Shown here in pieces: positions 39,131 through 54,043 of a stretch of DNA of 64,000 bases (its first letter is position 1; each line of letters starts with the position of its first letter). The translations under genes were made by a program, and so were the position numbers. Below the pieces are notes generated by a model. The model was not told the origin of the DNA. It was given only the letters and a program-made list of their open reading frames with translations, and ran no database searches. This stretch comes from Lates calcarifer (Eukaryota > Chordata > Actinopteri > Centropomidae). The stretch is from assembly GCF_001640805.2 (NCBI RefSeq), contig NC_066852.1, positions 6,866,194 to 6,930,193 of the forward strand. Direction: 5' to 3'.

Positions 39131-42100
39131 TGCAAGGTCTAAAGCCTTTCACTTTCATAAACATATCCACACCTCTCTCAAGATTAGATAGTATATGGTG
39201 GAGAGGAATGTTTGAGATTAAGGTGTTTGACTAAGTTATTGACTTTGGCAGTGACCTTATCGCAGTAAGATGTTTAAGAACCAAAGCAAACCCAACACTC
39301 AAGTGTCCATGGGAACTGCCTGACTGCATAGTTCATACTATATTGTGTTAGAATTTCCCTAACAGATGAAATGTAATATTCTTTGTACTTCCTCTCTCTG
39401 TTGCCATTTCAAAAAAGCATGTAATAAAACAGTTTTTAATATTGCATGCTCAAAGTTCTTCCACTTCATTTAACATCCTTCAACTCCGCTGGCTTTCTCC
39501 TTTTACTCTCCCCTCCTTTCTGTCTCTTCCACACTGTGCTAATGTAATACAGGTGTGGTGTACTCACTGTGCCCGAGTCCGATTCTAAAGCAGCCCTAAT
39601 TCAAACCAGATTCTTCCGTCGCATTACTTGTTGTTACACTTTGCTGAGTATCATATTGCCGCCAAATTCAGTCAACAGATTTACATAATTACAGGAAAGG
39701 CTGTGTGAGATGAATAGGAAATTCAGTTAGAGAGACCACCAGTGACAAGAGACCAATGGTAGTCTCCTCTGACCCCAATCACTGCAGGAAGGGTTGGAGG
39801 TGGGCACTGCCATGCCCACAGTCTTAATGAGATACCTTCATGATGTGGTTATTTAGTCTGTGTATGTGCTGGTCAGTGAAGAGGCCAATGAGTGCTGTGT
39901 GCTACAGTGACATCTATTGGAAGAGCCACCATCCTTGATATTGCTCTGCTCCTCAGGGCTAATGACCCTCGAAACTGTAACACTGGAACCAACTAAGTAA
40001 CCCAACACCCACAAAGACTGACCCTGTTTGTGAAGTCACAACCCTGAGGTCAACTTCCTGTTAGCAGTATTGACATGCAGGTCCATCGACAATGGCAACT
40101 CTCACAAGACCTCCTAGTTCCTGGATGAGTCACACCTAGGAGAATATGCTAATTCACTACTTTGTAGTTTCAAACTCAAAGCACACAGAGCTTGTTCTTG
40201 AGTGAAGTTTGTGGTCTGAACAGCAAATGGTGCCAAACTGTGAAGGGTGCTAGATGTGTGATGACTGACTGGAGATGGAAATGGAGAACAGCCTTAGCTC
40301 AGCACAGGCCTAATGTCTTCTTTTTTAACATGGAAAGATACATTAACAGAGGAAAGTGTTCCGAACAAACACAACAAACTTTGCCCCAGTTGTAGCATGC
40401 CTTTTAAAAAACACTGCCAAATATAGTCATTAAAACATAATTTTAATTTTAGCCAGAGTCTGATCACACTCATTTTATTATTTGGAATAAAAGTGTTGTG
40501 GTATTTTACAAGGGAAATCTTTTTTATATGTGTGTTGTATTTCCACAAGGCCCCTAGGAAAATAGAGGGCCAGAGAGGAGAGGATGAATATATGGTTTGT
40601 GGGCAGGTGTCTATCCTGGCTTCATGCTGCCCACAATTTCTCTCTAACTCCGTTCCACTCCTTGTGAATGGGCATGTTATTTTCTTTCCTCTTTACTTTG
40701 CGGATGGCTTTACGACTGAGATTTTCTATTAGTATTACCGCTGGATTGGAGGTCACAGGGAGAGCCTGGGTTGGCAAACTGTGTACATTCTTCCACATCT
40801 GTCTGACTTACCAGCTTTCAGATGTATTGCTTTCAAAGTGATGGTTGCTGAGAGCTACTTATCCAAATGTCTGCTTATTTTAAGAAGTTGAAAGTGTGAG
40901 TGAGCAATAACAAGAAATGAAGAATGAATAATTAGCAATGTGGGAGTCAGTTTGGTTGTTTTTCACTATTCCTCACTACACAAAAATAGCAAACATTTGC
41001 GTCTGGCAAATAACATTATAAACCTCTCTCAGCGTACTACTGCACACAAGCAGTTTGTCAAGTATGAATACAACCTTGATGACAGTAAAATGACCATGTC
41101 TGGCCTACAGTACAACTGACTGGCCAACTACATGCTCTATCAAAACAGTAACCAAAGAGCCCTAGATTAAAGCTCAGACTTCCAATATTTCACAGAGTTC
41201 AAAGGGATTTTTAGCCAGATCCTGCAGCTATTTTACCAGGATAAAATATGTAGCATCAAACTGCTGTGTGGAGGAATTTGCATTGAAGAGGATGAAAGTA
41301 TAAATTGGAGAGCATGAGGTCTTTCATACATTCACATGGAAAAGGATTTAGCTACATGTATCACATGCAACAGACTGTACATGCAATACTACAGATTTAT
41401 AAGATTTATCGTTTTTTGTTTTTGTGTGCATCTGTGTAAATTCATGTTTGCGTTTAAGCCAAACAGAGCCATCAGGAGAGGGTTATGAACATATTATTTA
41501 TTAGCAGGGTTCCTAGTCGTAAGCCAACAGATCAAACATTCCTGAGCTCTCGCAAAACAGATCTGAGATTGCTGTCAGCTTTCTAAAAGCCACTGGCAAA
41601 GACAAAGTCCACACTATGTTTCAGAAAAACGCTTATATGAGAAAATTAAAAGGAAAAAGTACAGCTTATGTAAAATATGGTTTAAAAGGTAAGCAGGATT
41701 TCACATTGATTTTAGTCACACTTGACAGAACTAAAGACCAAACTGTGTTAACATATATTGGGATTTGAGAGCGGTTTGGCGCTGCGATCAAAAAGGAAGT
41801 AATAGTAATGACTGAGCTTGGGTAAAAGACACATTAAGTCAAGTAAATTCCCCATGGCCAGTGACTGACTCAGAGTCACAAATTTGACTGTAAACAAATT
41901 ACGCTGTAAAATGCTATGCGCCGGTTCAGCAAATACAGAAGTGCATGAAAATAATTTTGAGACAGGGATAAAAATTCAAAAGCAGAATAATGGTAGAATA
42001 AACAAAAGAAAAGAAAAGCCTTTGGCTCTCTATTTTATTGGCTCCAAGTATCAAATTAAAACCTGCCACAGTATGCAAAGCATATAGGCTGTGTCCGGTT

Positions 42101-42641
42101 TACTTTGGAGAGCCTGGAGCATTCTCTGGTCATCTGGGTTTGTTCAACTATGACCCTGCACAGTGTTAAGGATGTTAAAACTTTTTTTTCTCTGCCAATG
42201 GGTTGCAGTGTTTGGAATTTAAAAAGTCATAGACAAATACAGATTTTCTCATAATGAATGGCTGATTAGAATCAAGGGCTGGTCTTTGTAATCCATGGCA
42301 GATTACTGAGACACAATCTACTGTATGCAATATTTAATTTTACCTGTGACGCAATGCAGTGCAAAATCCATGTGGGGTGTTTACTGCATTATTTGTTTAA
42401 AATTAGAAGAATTAAGAATGTAATCTGTGATTAGACTGGCTGATTCAAAATCAGAATGTCCTCAGACTGAGTGCTGCTCAGAGTTCAAAATCCCTGCACA
42501 GTCAAATGATAACAACCCATGATATTGCTTCCCCCTAATATTGTTTGTTGTATTTATGAAGATCCACTGTAGTTCTTGCTCTTATCCAAAAAACAACAGA
42601 GTTTTCCATAATAAATAAACAAACATAAATAGCTACGTGGA

Positions 42642-42660
42642 TTTTTTTTTTTTTTTTTTT
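42642..42660. repeat. Poly(T) tract
   Basis: A run of about 19 T (A on the uvrag sense strand) in the large intron. A similar run of about 17 T lies at about 36499..36514. Either could be the tail of a minus-strand retroposon, but no element body was recognised beside them. Confidence 0.8.
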
Positions 42661-45600
42661 AAATGTGACCTAATTCTCAAAGAAACAAATCCTATTAGGA
42701 CTTGAAGAGAGAGGCAGAGACAGAACGATGAACAAGAAACAAATAGCTATTGTGTGGTGAAGTTTTTTTTTTTTTTCCACCACACTTTTGGTGGCCAACT
42801 ATGTAGACTGTTCCATTAATTCAGCATGAGGGAAAGAGTGTGAGGTTGAATGTGTGGTTTCTAACTTTCTAATGAGCTGGAAGAAGGCCACTGCTGAATT
42901 TAACTGAAGGTTTAAGTGAAGTACGGGTCAATCCAGCTCTCTCACAACAGCCAATTCATAAAAACCGACCACTTACAAAAAGAAATTGCAGTAATATATC
43001 ATTTGTCCACTTGACAATAACTTAAAAACGTAAGGCTGAAAAATATATTCAATGCTTTAATGAAATATGACAAAATAAAACTAAAGTCAATTGAGAGAAC
43101 AACTTTTCACAAAGCACTTCTCATCAGTGGGATTTATCGATCATAAGTCTGAGGTCTACAGACTCCCAATTGTTGCAGGCTGGCTGAGGCTGTCAGGTGG
43201 AGACAGCCTTGTCAACAGGGATGGAGGAGATGAATTATGATATTGCTGCCGGCTGCTTGTTTCTCAGAGCCACGGGATGGAGCAATACTCTCCTACTCTC
43301 AAGAATAAATTTGCACTAAACTGCCTCACTCTAACTCTTGTAATGGCTAAGGCTCCAAACACATAAAAAGCCAAACACGTGCACTGACATAATATAATTA
43401 CAACATGTGCATTTGTGTTTATATTTGTAGTTGGAAACATACTCAAGCAGGGTGCAGTTTCTGTGGACGGCATAATTGCTCTGAGAAGCACAAGCCAACG
43501 ATTTGGCTGAGACATGTTTTAACTTAAAAAAGGGTCTGTTTCCATGGAGACAACAACAGTATTGGCAATAATTTGTCCACTAAAACTTTAGGGATGGCTG
43601 TTTGGCGTCATAATGGGTAAGTAACAACCTGGAGGGTGACAACAAACAAAACAGTTGAGATGCAATCAAACTGAATCTAAATATATGATGTAAGCTTGTG
43701 TATAACTGGAATTAACCTTTTAGTAGTATGAATTCACACACCCAGCAATGAATTTCCTGTGAAACATAACTACTACCTCATTAAAATTAAACTGTATATT
43801 TAGTATAATATTTTATCACTGGCCAAGGCATCTTTCTATGCTGATGTTGGTACTGAATATGTATATAAAAAATAAAAATCTGTTCTTGCTCTATTAAAGT
43901 TTGTATGTCTTTGTGTCACTAAATCCCATACTGTAGGAATCAGTACATGCTATGATATTTTTTTTTTTTTACTTGACCACATGAGGAAAGTAATATTCTT
44001 CAAGCAGCTATTACCTAAGAAAATAAAAAGCTATTTGGATTCAAAGAAAACAGCTTATACTAATTATTTTTAAAGGAAAAGAAAAAAACACCTAACAGCC
44101 TCCTTTTTAAACCTGAGATGGTGTTTATTTAACAGCTACTTTCATTAGCCACTTAGCCCCTTTTCTCCAATAACTGTAAAACGATTATGTGTCCTGTGGG
44201 GCAACAGGCCTGGGTTCATCACAGACACTTCATTAATAATGAGAAAGTTGTGGCTGGATGGCAGAGAGGATGACATGACAGTGACAGGACAGCCCCCCTA
44301 TATCATCTCCATCCTGGCAGAGTAATGGAGGCTGACATCAGGGGTGATAGAGAGACACCACCCTAATGAGGTGAGGCTGTGTTTGATGGAGAGGAGTGTC
44401 AGAGCGACTGATATTCAGAGGAAAAGGCTAATACTGAGATTAAGTTGACAAAACAAAATTAGAAGAAAGAGACTCTTAACTCCACGATGAGTGCCATTGA
44501 AAGAATCCTGTGGTCCAGAGCCGCTGCGTTGATTCAGATAAAAAGCTGCCGATTGGCCAGAGTCAGAGGGCTGTAATGAAATCCACATGGAAGCAGGAAC
44601 GGCACTGGATAGAGGGACTAACACAGAGCCAGCATGGATGATATTTTTTCAAATACTGACCAGATGGGGCCAGCATTGTTTTATGCTTAGAACTGTTTAA
44701 TGTCATTGAGCTGCAAGAAGCCCTGAGCTCATGATGGAATACCTCTACTCCCAAACACCCATATGACAGCACACAGGGTTTGATGAATTAACAAGAAAAA
44801 CAAGTTTTTCTAAACTTGCTGACATAAAATATACTTGGTCTCTGCCCTCTCCATTCTTATGACAGGTTGGTGGGGGCCCCAGGAGCTAAGCTTGGCCGGC
44901 CAAAAAAAGCCCACAAGCAGAGAGAATTCTTTTGTTTGTGTGCCTTGGGTCAGTTTCCCTTCACTTTACTCAGAGAAGAACAGAATGGACCTCAAAAACT
45001 CCTGATTTTAATGACATGATTTTAACACACTATGACATAACTATGATGAAAGAAAGAGATATGACCTCCTGTGAAGAAAAAAGAACTCACTTAACTTGCA
45101 GTGTACTGTCTGAGGGGCTTTTCTATTTCCTTTTATCTATTGAGCAGTTTGTTTTCTTCTAACCAAAGCCATTTTTAGATATTACCACAGAAACATGGCT
45201 GTTGAAGCAGAGTTGAGAGAGAGGAGTTATTCGGATGTGAAGGGACTTTGGTGCTAAAGGAGAGTGGTACAGTGTAGCATGCAGTAAGACAACAGGAGAA
45301 CAGACTCCAAACAAACAGGCCTAAGTTAGAAAATTCCAACCAGCTGGAAACTGCAGACGCACTATTAAGTAAATGATGGAGCAGAGCAGCCAACACTTTC
45401 CAAACACCCAGAATCACAGCAAACATTTTGCCAGTAAAATCCACAGCCTGACCTGTGGGAATAAGATGCTCTAAGATGATGATCATACCATGATTGCACT
45501 GATTGATTATACACGACCAAATATAACAGCAAATCAAACATGTCTCTTTATGTATCATCTCTGGATCTTGATGTAATCATACCAATGTTGTGAGATAAAT

Positions 45601-48600
45601 TATACTACCAGTATTTGGTCTCTCTCTGTCCAATGACATCTTCACTCTCATCAATCTCTGCAAATAACATAACATTTTGGCTTGACTTGACTTGCTTAAG
45701 ACACTGAACACTGGTCAAGGTTTAAATAACCAACAAAAAGTGAATACTTTTGAACATACAAAATTCCATCCAATCACTCACTCTCTCTCTCTCTCCCTTA
45801 GACACACACACATCTACACACAGACACAGGATTAACATTTACTTTTACCCTTATATTTAGTGGAACTAGCTCCTCTGGTACCTCTTTGCGGTGGTGGACA
45901 AACCTGGAACTACCAACCACAAAATGTGGAAATTCAATTAGACGAATTTAAGTGTTTCATAAAGTCATAGGTGGCTGTCCAGAGGAATTCCCATAAAATA
46001 CTGGAGCTCTGGCATAATCGCAGCGTACTGATGGCCTCACTACGTACACACGCCCAAAACTGGAAACCACAGAACAGTGACATACACTTACAACTGCGGT
46101 CTGAGACCTGCTTATAAATCGCAACTTCTGGTTGACAGTGAGTAGAGAGCTGACAGACTACAAAGACCATTCTCTTTATTGTGCTGGTCTGTTCTGCAGC
46201 ATCCATTCACCCCACTCTTCTTATCAAAAACAGAACCTGGGGCAGGGTGGTTAAGGCTTTGTAAGCAGAACACCACAGATGCACTACTTTCCACACTGTC
46301 CTGATGCAACAATGTATGGTAAATATCTGTTTATGGAAAAAGGCACTCCTACTCCTGGTAGTAAAAACGGTCCCACCAACAATCCTCCCTGGCCAGTAAG
46401 TGGCAGTGGATGCAGGTTGTAGCTAACAACAAAAGTTTGTGATGGAAAACAGAGACCACACAGTGAGGCTATGAAAACCCATATGCATACAGAGGTGTAT
46501 GTTAAGGCCTGGGTTTGGTTAATAGATAGCCTGAACAAGAAGTGCAACTTCTCACTATCAATCCTTCCTATTCTGCAACAACGCACTGAGCTGTTTCTCA
46601 AGTTTCTCCTGACACATCCCCAGCTCAGCCTCAGCCAAGACACATAGACCACAGGTTACTCCCAATTCATGTCTCAAAACATTTATCAGTTCAGTTAGGC
46701 ACAATCTGGCAGCAGTAATTACTGCTACTTCTTGCATATTATGATTAATTTGAAGATACATATACATAATTATACTGCGATTCAAGGGCAGATGGAAAAA
46801 ACTATGAGGATAATTCACCAATAATCTGCACTGTTTAATACAACATACTCACTTATTATCATAATAATTCAAATAGTGTCCAATACATAGAGTGCACAAT
46901 CCAAAGCGGATAACAGTACTGAAAGCTTCGGACTACAACCTTTTCACAGATCTAATCACAAGTCAAGCAAACAGCAACTTCACTCTTCTCTCCATCCTCT
47001 TTGCATCAGTCATCACATATGGCCATCAGCCTACTGTCTCTGCTCACGTCAGGCTGTTAACAATTTCACATTACAACCCACACTTCTCTCAGTTTAAGCC
47101 ACTTACAGACTGCCAAAAATAATTTCTTGCTTGAAATGTGATAAATAAGGTACACTAATGAAGTGCTTTTTACTGTCAGCAGAGCACAGAGATCTTGTTA
47201 GAAGTGGCACCTTAATAGCGTTCAAATGCAAAACACATTGTCAGACACAGGCTCTATAACTTATCTTCTATTAGACATAAGGGATGATTATCCAACATTT
47301 GTACAGCATGTGGCCATGTGGGGAATGACGCTCAGAGCATACAGATTCAAGCTATTCTTCACCAGGCTAAAGCAAAAACAGACATGTTTATGGCTCGGCC
47401 TAAAAGGGAACTTCACAAGGTATCTCATTTCTTCTTCCCTCTTTCCTGTTAAGGGGGAAAGTGAGGTATACTGCGTTGACTTGGCACTGCTTTTTCTGGT
47501 GCCTGTCCCGCCCATTATGTGTTTTATCATATCAATCCCTGTAAAATAGAAAACGGATGTGGCTGTTATGGAAGGATGAAGACAATGAGTGGCAGCAGGC
47601 GGTTGAAATGGCCTGATTACTTCCAGGCCCCGTCTGTCTAGGGGTAAAGATGGTGGCAGAGCCTAGGGAACCGTGGTCCAGGGTTCAGGTAAACAAACAG
47701 CGTACAGTGGGCTGCACTATGATTTCTGAACATTGAGGAGTCTGTTTGTTGAGATGAGGTTTCTGCAGAGGCGGCTGGACAGATGAATGACTGCTGTTGT
47801 TCAAGGGGGACAGTGGAGATGTAATCGCCTGTTTTTCTTCCTTTTTGTTTTCTGGAACGTTCTCTGGAACGCAGTGAGAATTGAGTCACGAACCACAAGC
47901 CTCAGCTGGACAAGGGGAGAAAGACCAACAGGCTTCTGAGGGAAACCTGGAATAGTTCGGTCTAAAAGTGTTCCAATTCTCAGAAAGATCATGCTGAGAA
48001 ACAGGCTGACGATCCAGTTTTTGCTCTCATTCAAGGGAATTTAAGTGATGGAGAGGTGAAAAATACTGCAGATATCACCAGATAAGGGAGAACTTTTCTC
48101 CTGGGAGCAATGCCTCTGAGATCAAACAAAGAATTCTTTTTTTTTCCATAAAAGACTGTTAAGAAGGTTAAGGATTTGGGCTTAGACACACTGTAGCTAT
48201 CACTGTTCTCACACTGAATCCTGTTTCATACAGTTATGTAAAAAAAAACCTGAATATAATTGAAGGAAACATGTGACCAGAGAAATCAAGATTAGAATCC
48301 TGTGCATTTACAGTATACAGTATAAATATATCACATAAGTGAGAAGGAAGCACATATTTTGATTACCTAGATTACACAATTGCTCATTGTACACAGCCAT
48401 TTCTGATTCACAGGCTTGTGGACTGACAAAGAGTAAACACACAACTGCTTACAGGAATGTCAACTGTGGAAAATCTGAGTTCATGTGCAAATACGGTACG
48501 CCCTTTGTTCCACTCTTGGGACTCTTTTCACAAAACCCAGTTGTAGACCCTGTACCATCTCCAACATCCGCATTAAAGGAAATAAGGTAATAGCTGGAGA

Positions 48601-50819
48601 TAGCTTTCATTGGGGAATTTTAACAGTCTTGACAACTCAGTCTGAGGTGGAGGGGAGTTATGAGGTGGAAGGGAGCTGTGTAATGTTCACTTTTTGTATG
48701 ACTTTGCTCTGGTCATATGGTTTTTATCGAAACACAATCACATGAGCTAATGATCGCAAAGGGCTATGCCAAGACTATGTTGTATCTCTTTTGACTGGGG
48801 TTGAGAGCTTTGTCACAGAGGTGAGGAACTGAAGAAAGTAAACCTAGTTGGGAATACAGTATGTAGACTTAACAAAGATGAAATGGATGAGAGAGGAGCA
48901 AGAGAGAACAGAAGAGAGGAGGGAGTGAATAAGTTTGCTTGCAGTCCCCCTCACCAAACCTGATGACACATACAGTGTATTTCCATATCCTTTTTTAAGA
49001 TAGCAAACAGAGACTGCTCTGCCACCAGCTCACTTTTTATTTGCAGATTAGTCAGACTTTTGTTTAACAGCAGTGGGAAAAAAACAATTTTTCTTGTTGT
49101 ATGGTATCCAAACCAACAAAATCTCCTTGTAAGTTTGAGATTAGTGAAAGTAACATTTTTACAATTTTGGCTCAGTGGCCTGTGGATCATACGACATAAC
49201 CACCACATTCAGAGTCCAAATCTGACACAGGACCGGTGTGTAACTTTTTACATTTTTTAAATTAATCTTGATGTTTAACACAGTTTAAGACTTAACATGA
49301 ATGTAATGCAAAAATGCCCCCCGTAAATTAAAATATTTCAGTGAGCAAGTGAACTCACTGCAGGTGGGAATGAGTAAATAATGTATAATGCACAACAGGT
49401 TGTGATATGATAAAATGGACATAGTCAGTAATTATAAGGCTCATACATGTCAATACTGAGCAATGCATAAAGTGTCTGGAAAACACCATGCTATCTACCA
49501 TTTCCATGACTAAATCATCACCCTGTCAGAAACCCTGTTTCTTGTTTGCTATTATTGTCATTTTTAAGCGGAGGTTATTCTTGCTGGAGTACCTACAACC
49601 TTTCCAAGTACCTACACCAAGAATACCTCTAGCCAACCAGCTCCTGTTCCGCTTGCTGCCACCTCCACTAACCACTAAACACAGTAGGCTCCCCTATGAG
49701 TCATAGCCGTGTTTTATGGAGCCACAGTTGCCACTCTTAATGGCAATAGGCGCTCTGACGTACGCTCCAGACCACCAGTATGGCACTCTGCCTGTATATC
49801 ATGGTGTAAAATTGCCCAGAGACTTGGAAGGTGAGAGACTGCAGGCAACTTTCCCCAGTTGAAAGAAATGAAGGTGAATCCAGAGGTGACCTGTCTGGGC
49901 CACAACAGATTTAGTGTGTTTTAATTCCCAACACTTGGTTTCCTGTGCCTGAGGACCACAAAATATGATACACCAAGCTTAGTGACTGAGAACTAATTGT
50001 TGTGCCTACCCCCTCTTCCTTAAAACCCAGAGATTTTGTGTAGCATCAGCTGCCATGTAATCAGCTCCACATGCCTGTTTCACAACAATGTAGCCTGGTG
50101 GATAACACAGGGAGTAGGTAAATGCTGCACATGGCTGGCCTCCAGACAAAAGGCTGCTGGTTTTCCTTTGGAGTCAGCTACACTAACTTGGATAATTTGT
50201 CTCTGTGAATGGAGAAATGGCAGGTTTGGCATTAATGCCCCCCTGTGGATGGGCACTTCAGGCCCAGTAACATACCTTTGACTACTTAAAGGAAAACAGC
50301 AGCCAGATGCCATTCATTTAACAGCTAAGCTGAGAGACTCAGGTCACATTTTATGTAAATTATGTTCATGTTTTGGTAATGGTTCAACTGGTAAAATATA
50401 TGTATTAACAAAAATGGCAATGCTTCCACATAGATCTGAATGACTCACTCAGGCATTGTAGATTTTGCAATTTTATTTTCTGATTGCACAACAAACAAGG
50501 AGTTGAACAATCTCTGGGCTTTGGACCAGAAATTCCTTAAAGCCTTTCTTAACTTCTCTGTGTCAAACAAATTAACCTAAAGTGGCAACATGGGAATGCG
50601 TTACCACCTGACATCCAGGGTGCTCCAAGCAGCCTCCTTATCCTTACCCCTGGACTCATGACATGTGGCCTAATAAAAGCAAACTTCTCCCTCTGCCACA
50701 TCAAAGCTGGGTCGACCTGCTGTGGCCCTGATCCTTCGCCAGCTTCCCTGTATCACTTTCAAACACAGCCACACAGGGAAATTTAATAAGAGATGGACAG
50801 CTAATGTCTCCCACCCAGG

Positions 50820-50878
50820 CTCCAGTCAGTCAGCAAACCAGCCAATCAACCAGTCAGCCAGTCAGCCAGTCAGCCGGG
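50820..50878. repeat. Short CAGTCAGC-type tandem run
   Basis: Imperfect tetramer/octamer units (cagtcagtcagcaaaccagc then caatcaaccagtcagccagt and cagccagtcagccgggtc), creating a Gln/Ser/Pro-rich spurious frame. Confidence 0.75.
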
Positions 50879-53540
50879 TCTGCTGTGAAACCAGACCTCT
50901 GCTTTATATCATGGAGCCAGACATCAGACACGCTGAGCAATGGCTGAATAACATGCATGGCTCAACCAAGGGAGGCTATTAAAGACAGAAAGAAGGAGGA
51001 TTCAAAAACCATCCACCAACCCAAAAAAAAAAAAAAGTTAATAAATCATATCAGCAGTGGACAATCCTGCTGCTCAGTATGTAAGGGTCAGCCAGTTCCT
51101 AATGAAATCCCCTATAAATAAACAGGAAACATGGCAGAACAGGAGAGAAAAAAGTCACAGATAAAATGGTTGAGAATGACAAGGTTAAGGAATCTTAATT
51201 AGATTAAAAGGAGAAATTACATGTATCATGAAAGAGTTCTGTTGACTGATGCTTTTCCCAGGCTTTGCTCCCAAAATCTGGACATGTGTGATGTGAGATC
51301 CAAGAAAGTGAAAGATCAGACTCACAGGAGTACACAGTTTAATGCGGTGAGCAGAAATCAACCAAACTAGGATAGGGAAGCTTTGTTTGTGGTGGGTTCT
51401 ACTTAATCGACTGTGACATGTTTACCACTTGTTCAGTTTTGAGACAATGGTGTATTATCACTATCATATGGAGCTGGACTACTCATGTGGCACAATTATA
51501 CTGTTTTGGAGTCAACCTGATAACTCATCCTTAACTTGGACGAAACCAGGCACACATGGAATGCATAAGACAGGCCTTTGAATGAAAGCTGAAATTTCAT
51601 CCTGTAAAAATACTGATGCTCTACTAAGCAGGACGTGTTACTGTAGCTTTAGTAAAAACAGGAAAAAGAAGCGTTTTCCTGTAGGTGACCTTAAGTTGAA
51701 GACCACTATAGGCATGGTGTTACACCCAGTTTGCTGTGCACACTGACAGTCACTGAGATTTACAAAAACAAGCCTCCACAGAAGTTACATATTGACAAAT
51801 AATAGAGAGAAGTACATTCTCAGTTTATTAATTCATCATACCACAGACTGCTCTTACAAAGTTATCATGCACTCCTCATACAGTATGTGCCCACCTGTGT
51901 TCCAGCTGATGGTTTACATCTGGTTTCAAAAGCTTAAAATTGAATCTCTCTGCACTGGTTTCATGGATACAGGTGAAAACGTCCTGCTGGCTGGAGCTCA
52001 TTTTTCATCTGCATTGGACTAGATTCCTTTGAAGCACCATATACACCCTGGGTTTTAATGTGACTTGAAGAACATCTATCCTAGATAACCAGAAAAAGAC
52101 CTCTCTCCATGCAGTACTGCACCATTCTAACATTTCAATTCAGCAATATTTTAGATTTTATTGCTAGCAAGCTGATTTAGGTGCAGAATAGTTCTCCTTA
52201 AGCCCCTTACATGTGCTTTCTATCAGTAGCCAAATTAAACTTTCAGCAAGAGTGAGCATGCGGTGCATCTGATGACACCACATGGTTAAGATTCATCAAA
52301 GAGAAATCTCAGATAATGATGTGTGGCTTTGATAAAAAGGCTTATGGGTAGGGATTATGTGAATTGATAAGTAGAAATATGCAGAGAGATTGCAGATTGG
52401 GTATCAGGCACATTCAAATCTTTCTCTCCAATGCATGAATCAAAACTGCTGAATTCTTACATATATATTACACAATCACATGTGATATGAGCTGTATGAA
52501 AATTCTCCTTCGAGCTTCACAGCACAATTCTTAGATAAGTAACAGTGCTGCAAATGCACATCCCTGTGCATATGTGAGCAATCAAGTGCATGTGTGTGCT
52601 GGGTCTTGACAGTAAATTCAATTAAATGTTACAGACCTCAGTAGCTCAGTCCAGCTAATATTTGACCTCTGAGTTGAGAGCGTTTGGATTGACAAGCAGT
52701 GATGGAATGAGCTAACAAAGTACCAGCCTTCAGTAATGGCTTCATTTTGGTTCATTACACTAAAATCATTATACAGAAACATGACAAACTATATCCAGAG
52801 AGACTGTTTCAAAACACAACTGGCCGTTTTGTTGTTCCCTTTGGTGGTTTCAGACAGCGCTTATTTTCATTTGCTGCCTAAAGTGTTTTGTTATCTGGCC
52901 TATTTTCTTATTCTTGGACTCTCTTCTTGGTGGGAAGATGGCAGACTTGAATACTGGCTAGCAGCTTGTGGTCTGGAATTAGAACTAAAACCTCCCAATG
53001 TGCAGTGGGTTGAAGTCAACCACCTGCTAGTGCTAATTGCCCAGTCTTATTCAGCAGAGAGGCCCTTCACTCCCGGGTGGACCAGGAGGAAAACAGGGAA
53101 TGGAATGCAAATTGTTAAAAGTCAGTGCTAAATGTCTGAGGGATGAATGGAAGGAGTCACCAAGGTCAACACATTAGGTGAACTTTAATAAGCACAGACT
53201 GTCCAAGAGCTCAGCTCTCCCATGAGGTGTATGTGTTTGTGACAGATGGAGAGACAAAAAGACACCAATTCAGAGCATTAATTCAACTAATGTGCCAAAC
53301 ATTAAAAGTGACAGAAATAGTGTCACAAATGAAACCAAAGAGCTAGAGAGAGAAATTCAAATTGAGTGTACTTTCTCAATTCCCATACCTGTCCAATGAA
53401 GGTGTGAGGTAGGTGTGAATATCAGATCGTCAGTTTCGGAAAGTTACAGAAATGGAAGAAGAACCCCCAAAATTCAATTTCTGTTCATCTGACAAGAAGT
53501 TCTGAGCATACTGGTGTCCAAAAAGTATTAACAAGACTTA

Positions 53541-53912
53541 ACAGCCACACTAACATCTCTGTGAGGCTGTGTAAAGCACAACAATGATTTGAGCTACATA
53601 CTAATATCAGCATGCTAACATGGTCGCATTGACTATACTAATAGGCTAATGTAAAGTTGGTATAAAATGGATCATTAGCATAAAACAAAACACAGCTGAG
53701 GCTGATTATAATGTGAATGATAATAATCATAATAATTGCAGTTATTTGGTCATAAAAAGTATTGGACAAACTGAACTATTGACCTGATTATGGCTCTAAA
53801 TGCAACAGTAAGGGATTTTAAGTTAGTTATGATTACAATTCATATTGAAGGAGACGCGAATGTCTGAACCAAATTTACGACATTCCATCCAACAGCTGTC
53901 AAGACATTTCCC
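53541..53912 (+). repeat. Dispersed percomorph repeat, family 1, copy in the large uvrag intron
   Basis: It contains ctctgtgaggctgtgtaaag, cagcatgctaacatgg, cacagctgaggctgatta, ggtcataaaaagtattggac and cattccatccaacagctgtc, in the same order as the family-1 consensus. It lies antisense to uvrag and ends about 130 bp before the exon at 54044. Confidence 0.7.
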
Positions 53913-54043
53913 CATCATATCATATAACTTTATTTTCAATGTCTGTATAAAATTCCATGGCATACATCTGATAATTGTTGAATATGGCAGCCTGGACACT
54001 TTTCCATTCTTAAATAAAACGGGAATGTGTGTTCATGTATTAC

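Larger units (their letters stand above)
30191..54043 (-). other. uvrag: uvrag large intron, 23.9 kb, no supported gene inside
   Basis: This phase-0 intron lies between CAG|gtaatacatg at 54043 and ttttcttgcag|CTG at 30191. Open frames inside reach at most about 155 codons on either strand, lack recognisable domains, and mostly overlap one another, as expected by chance. I see a dispersed repeat (about 38665..39130), part of another (about 53541..53912), a possible SINE head (37412..37480), a short CAGTCAGC-type tandem run (50820..50878), poly(T) runs near 36500 and 42642, and a short coding-like fragment at 46558..46740. The remainder is unremarkable AT-rich sequence. Confidence 0.8.

Noticed and set aside
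45175..45558. 127-codon minus-strand frame in the large uvrag intron
   Set aside because: It has low-complexity hydrophobic composition, no recognisable domain and no splice context; consistent with chance.
46284..46652. 122-codon minus-strand frame
   Set aside because: It looks like chance; the better candidate in this area is the overlapping frame ending at 46558, reported as a finding.
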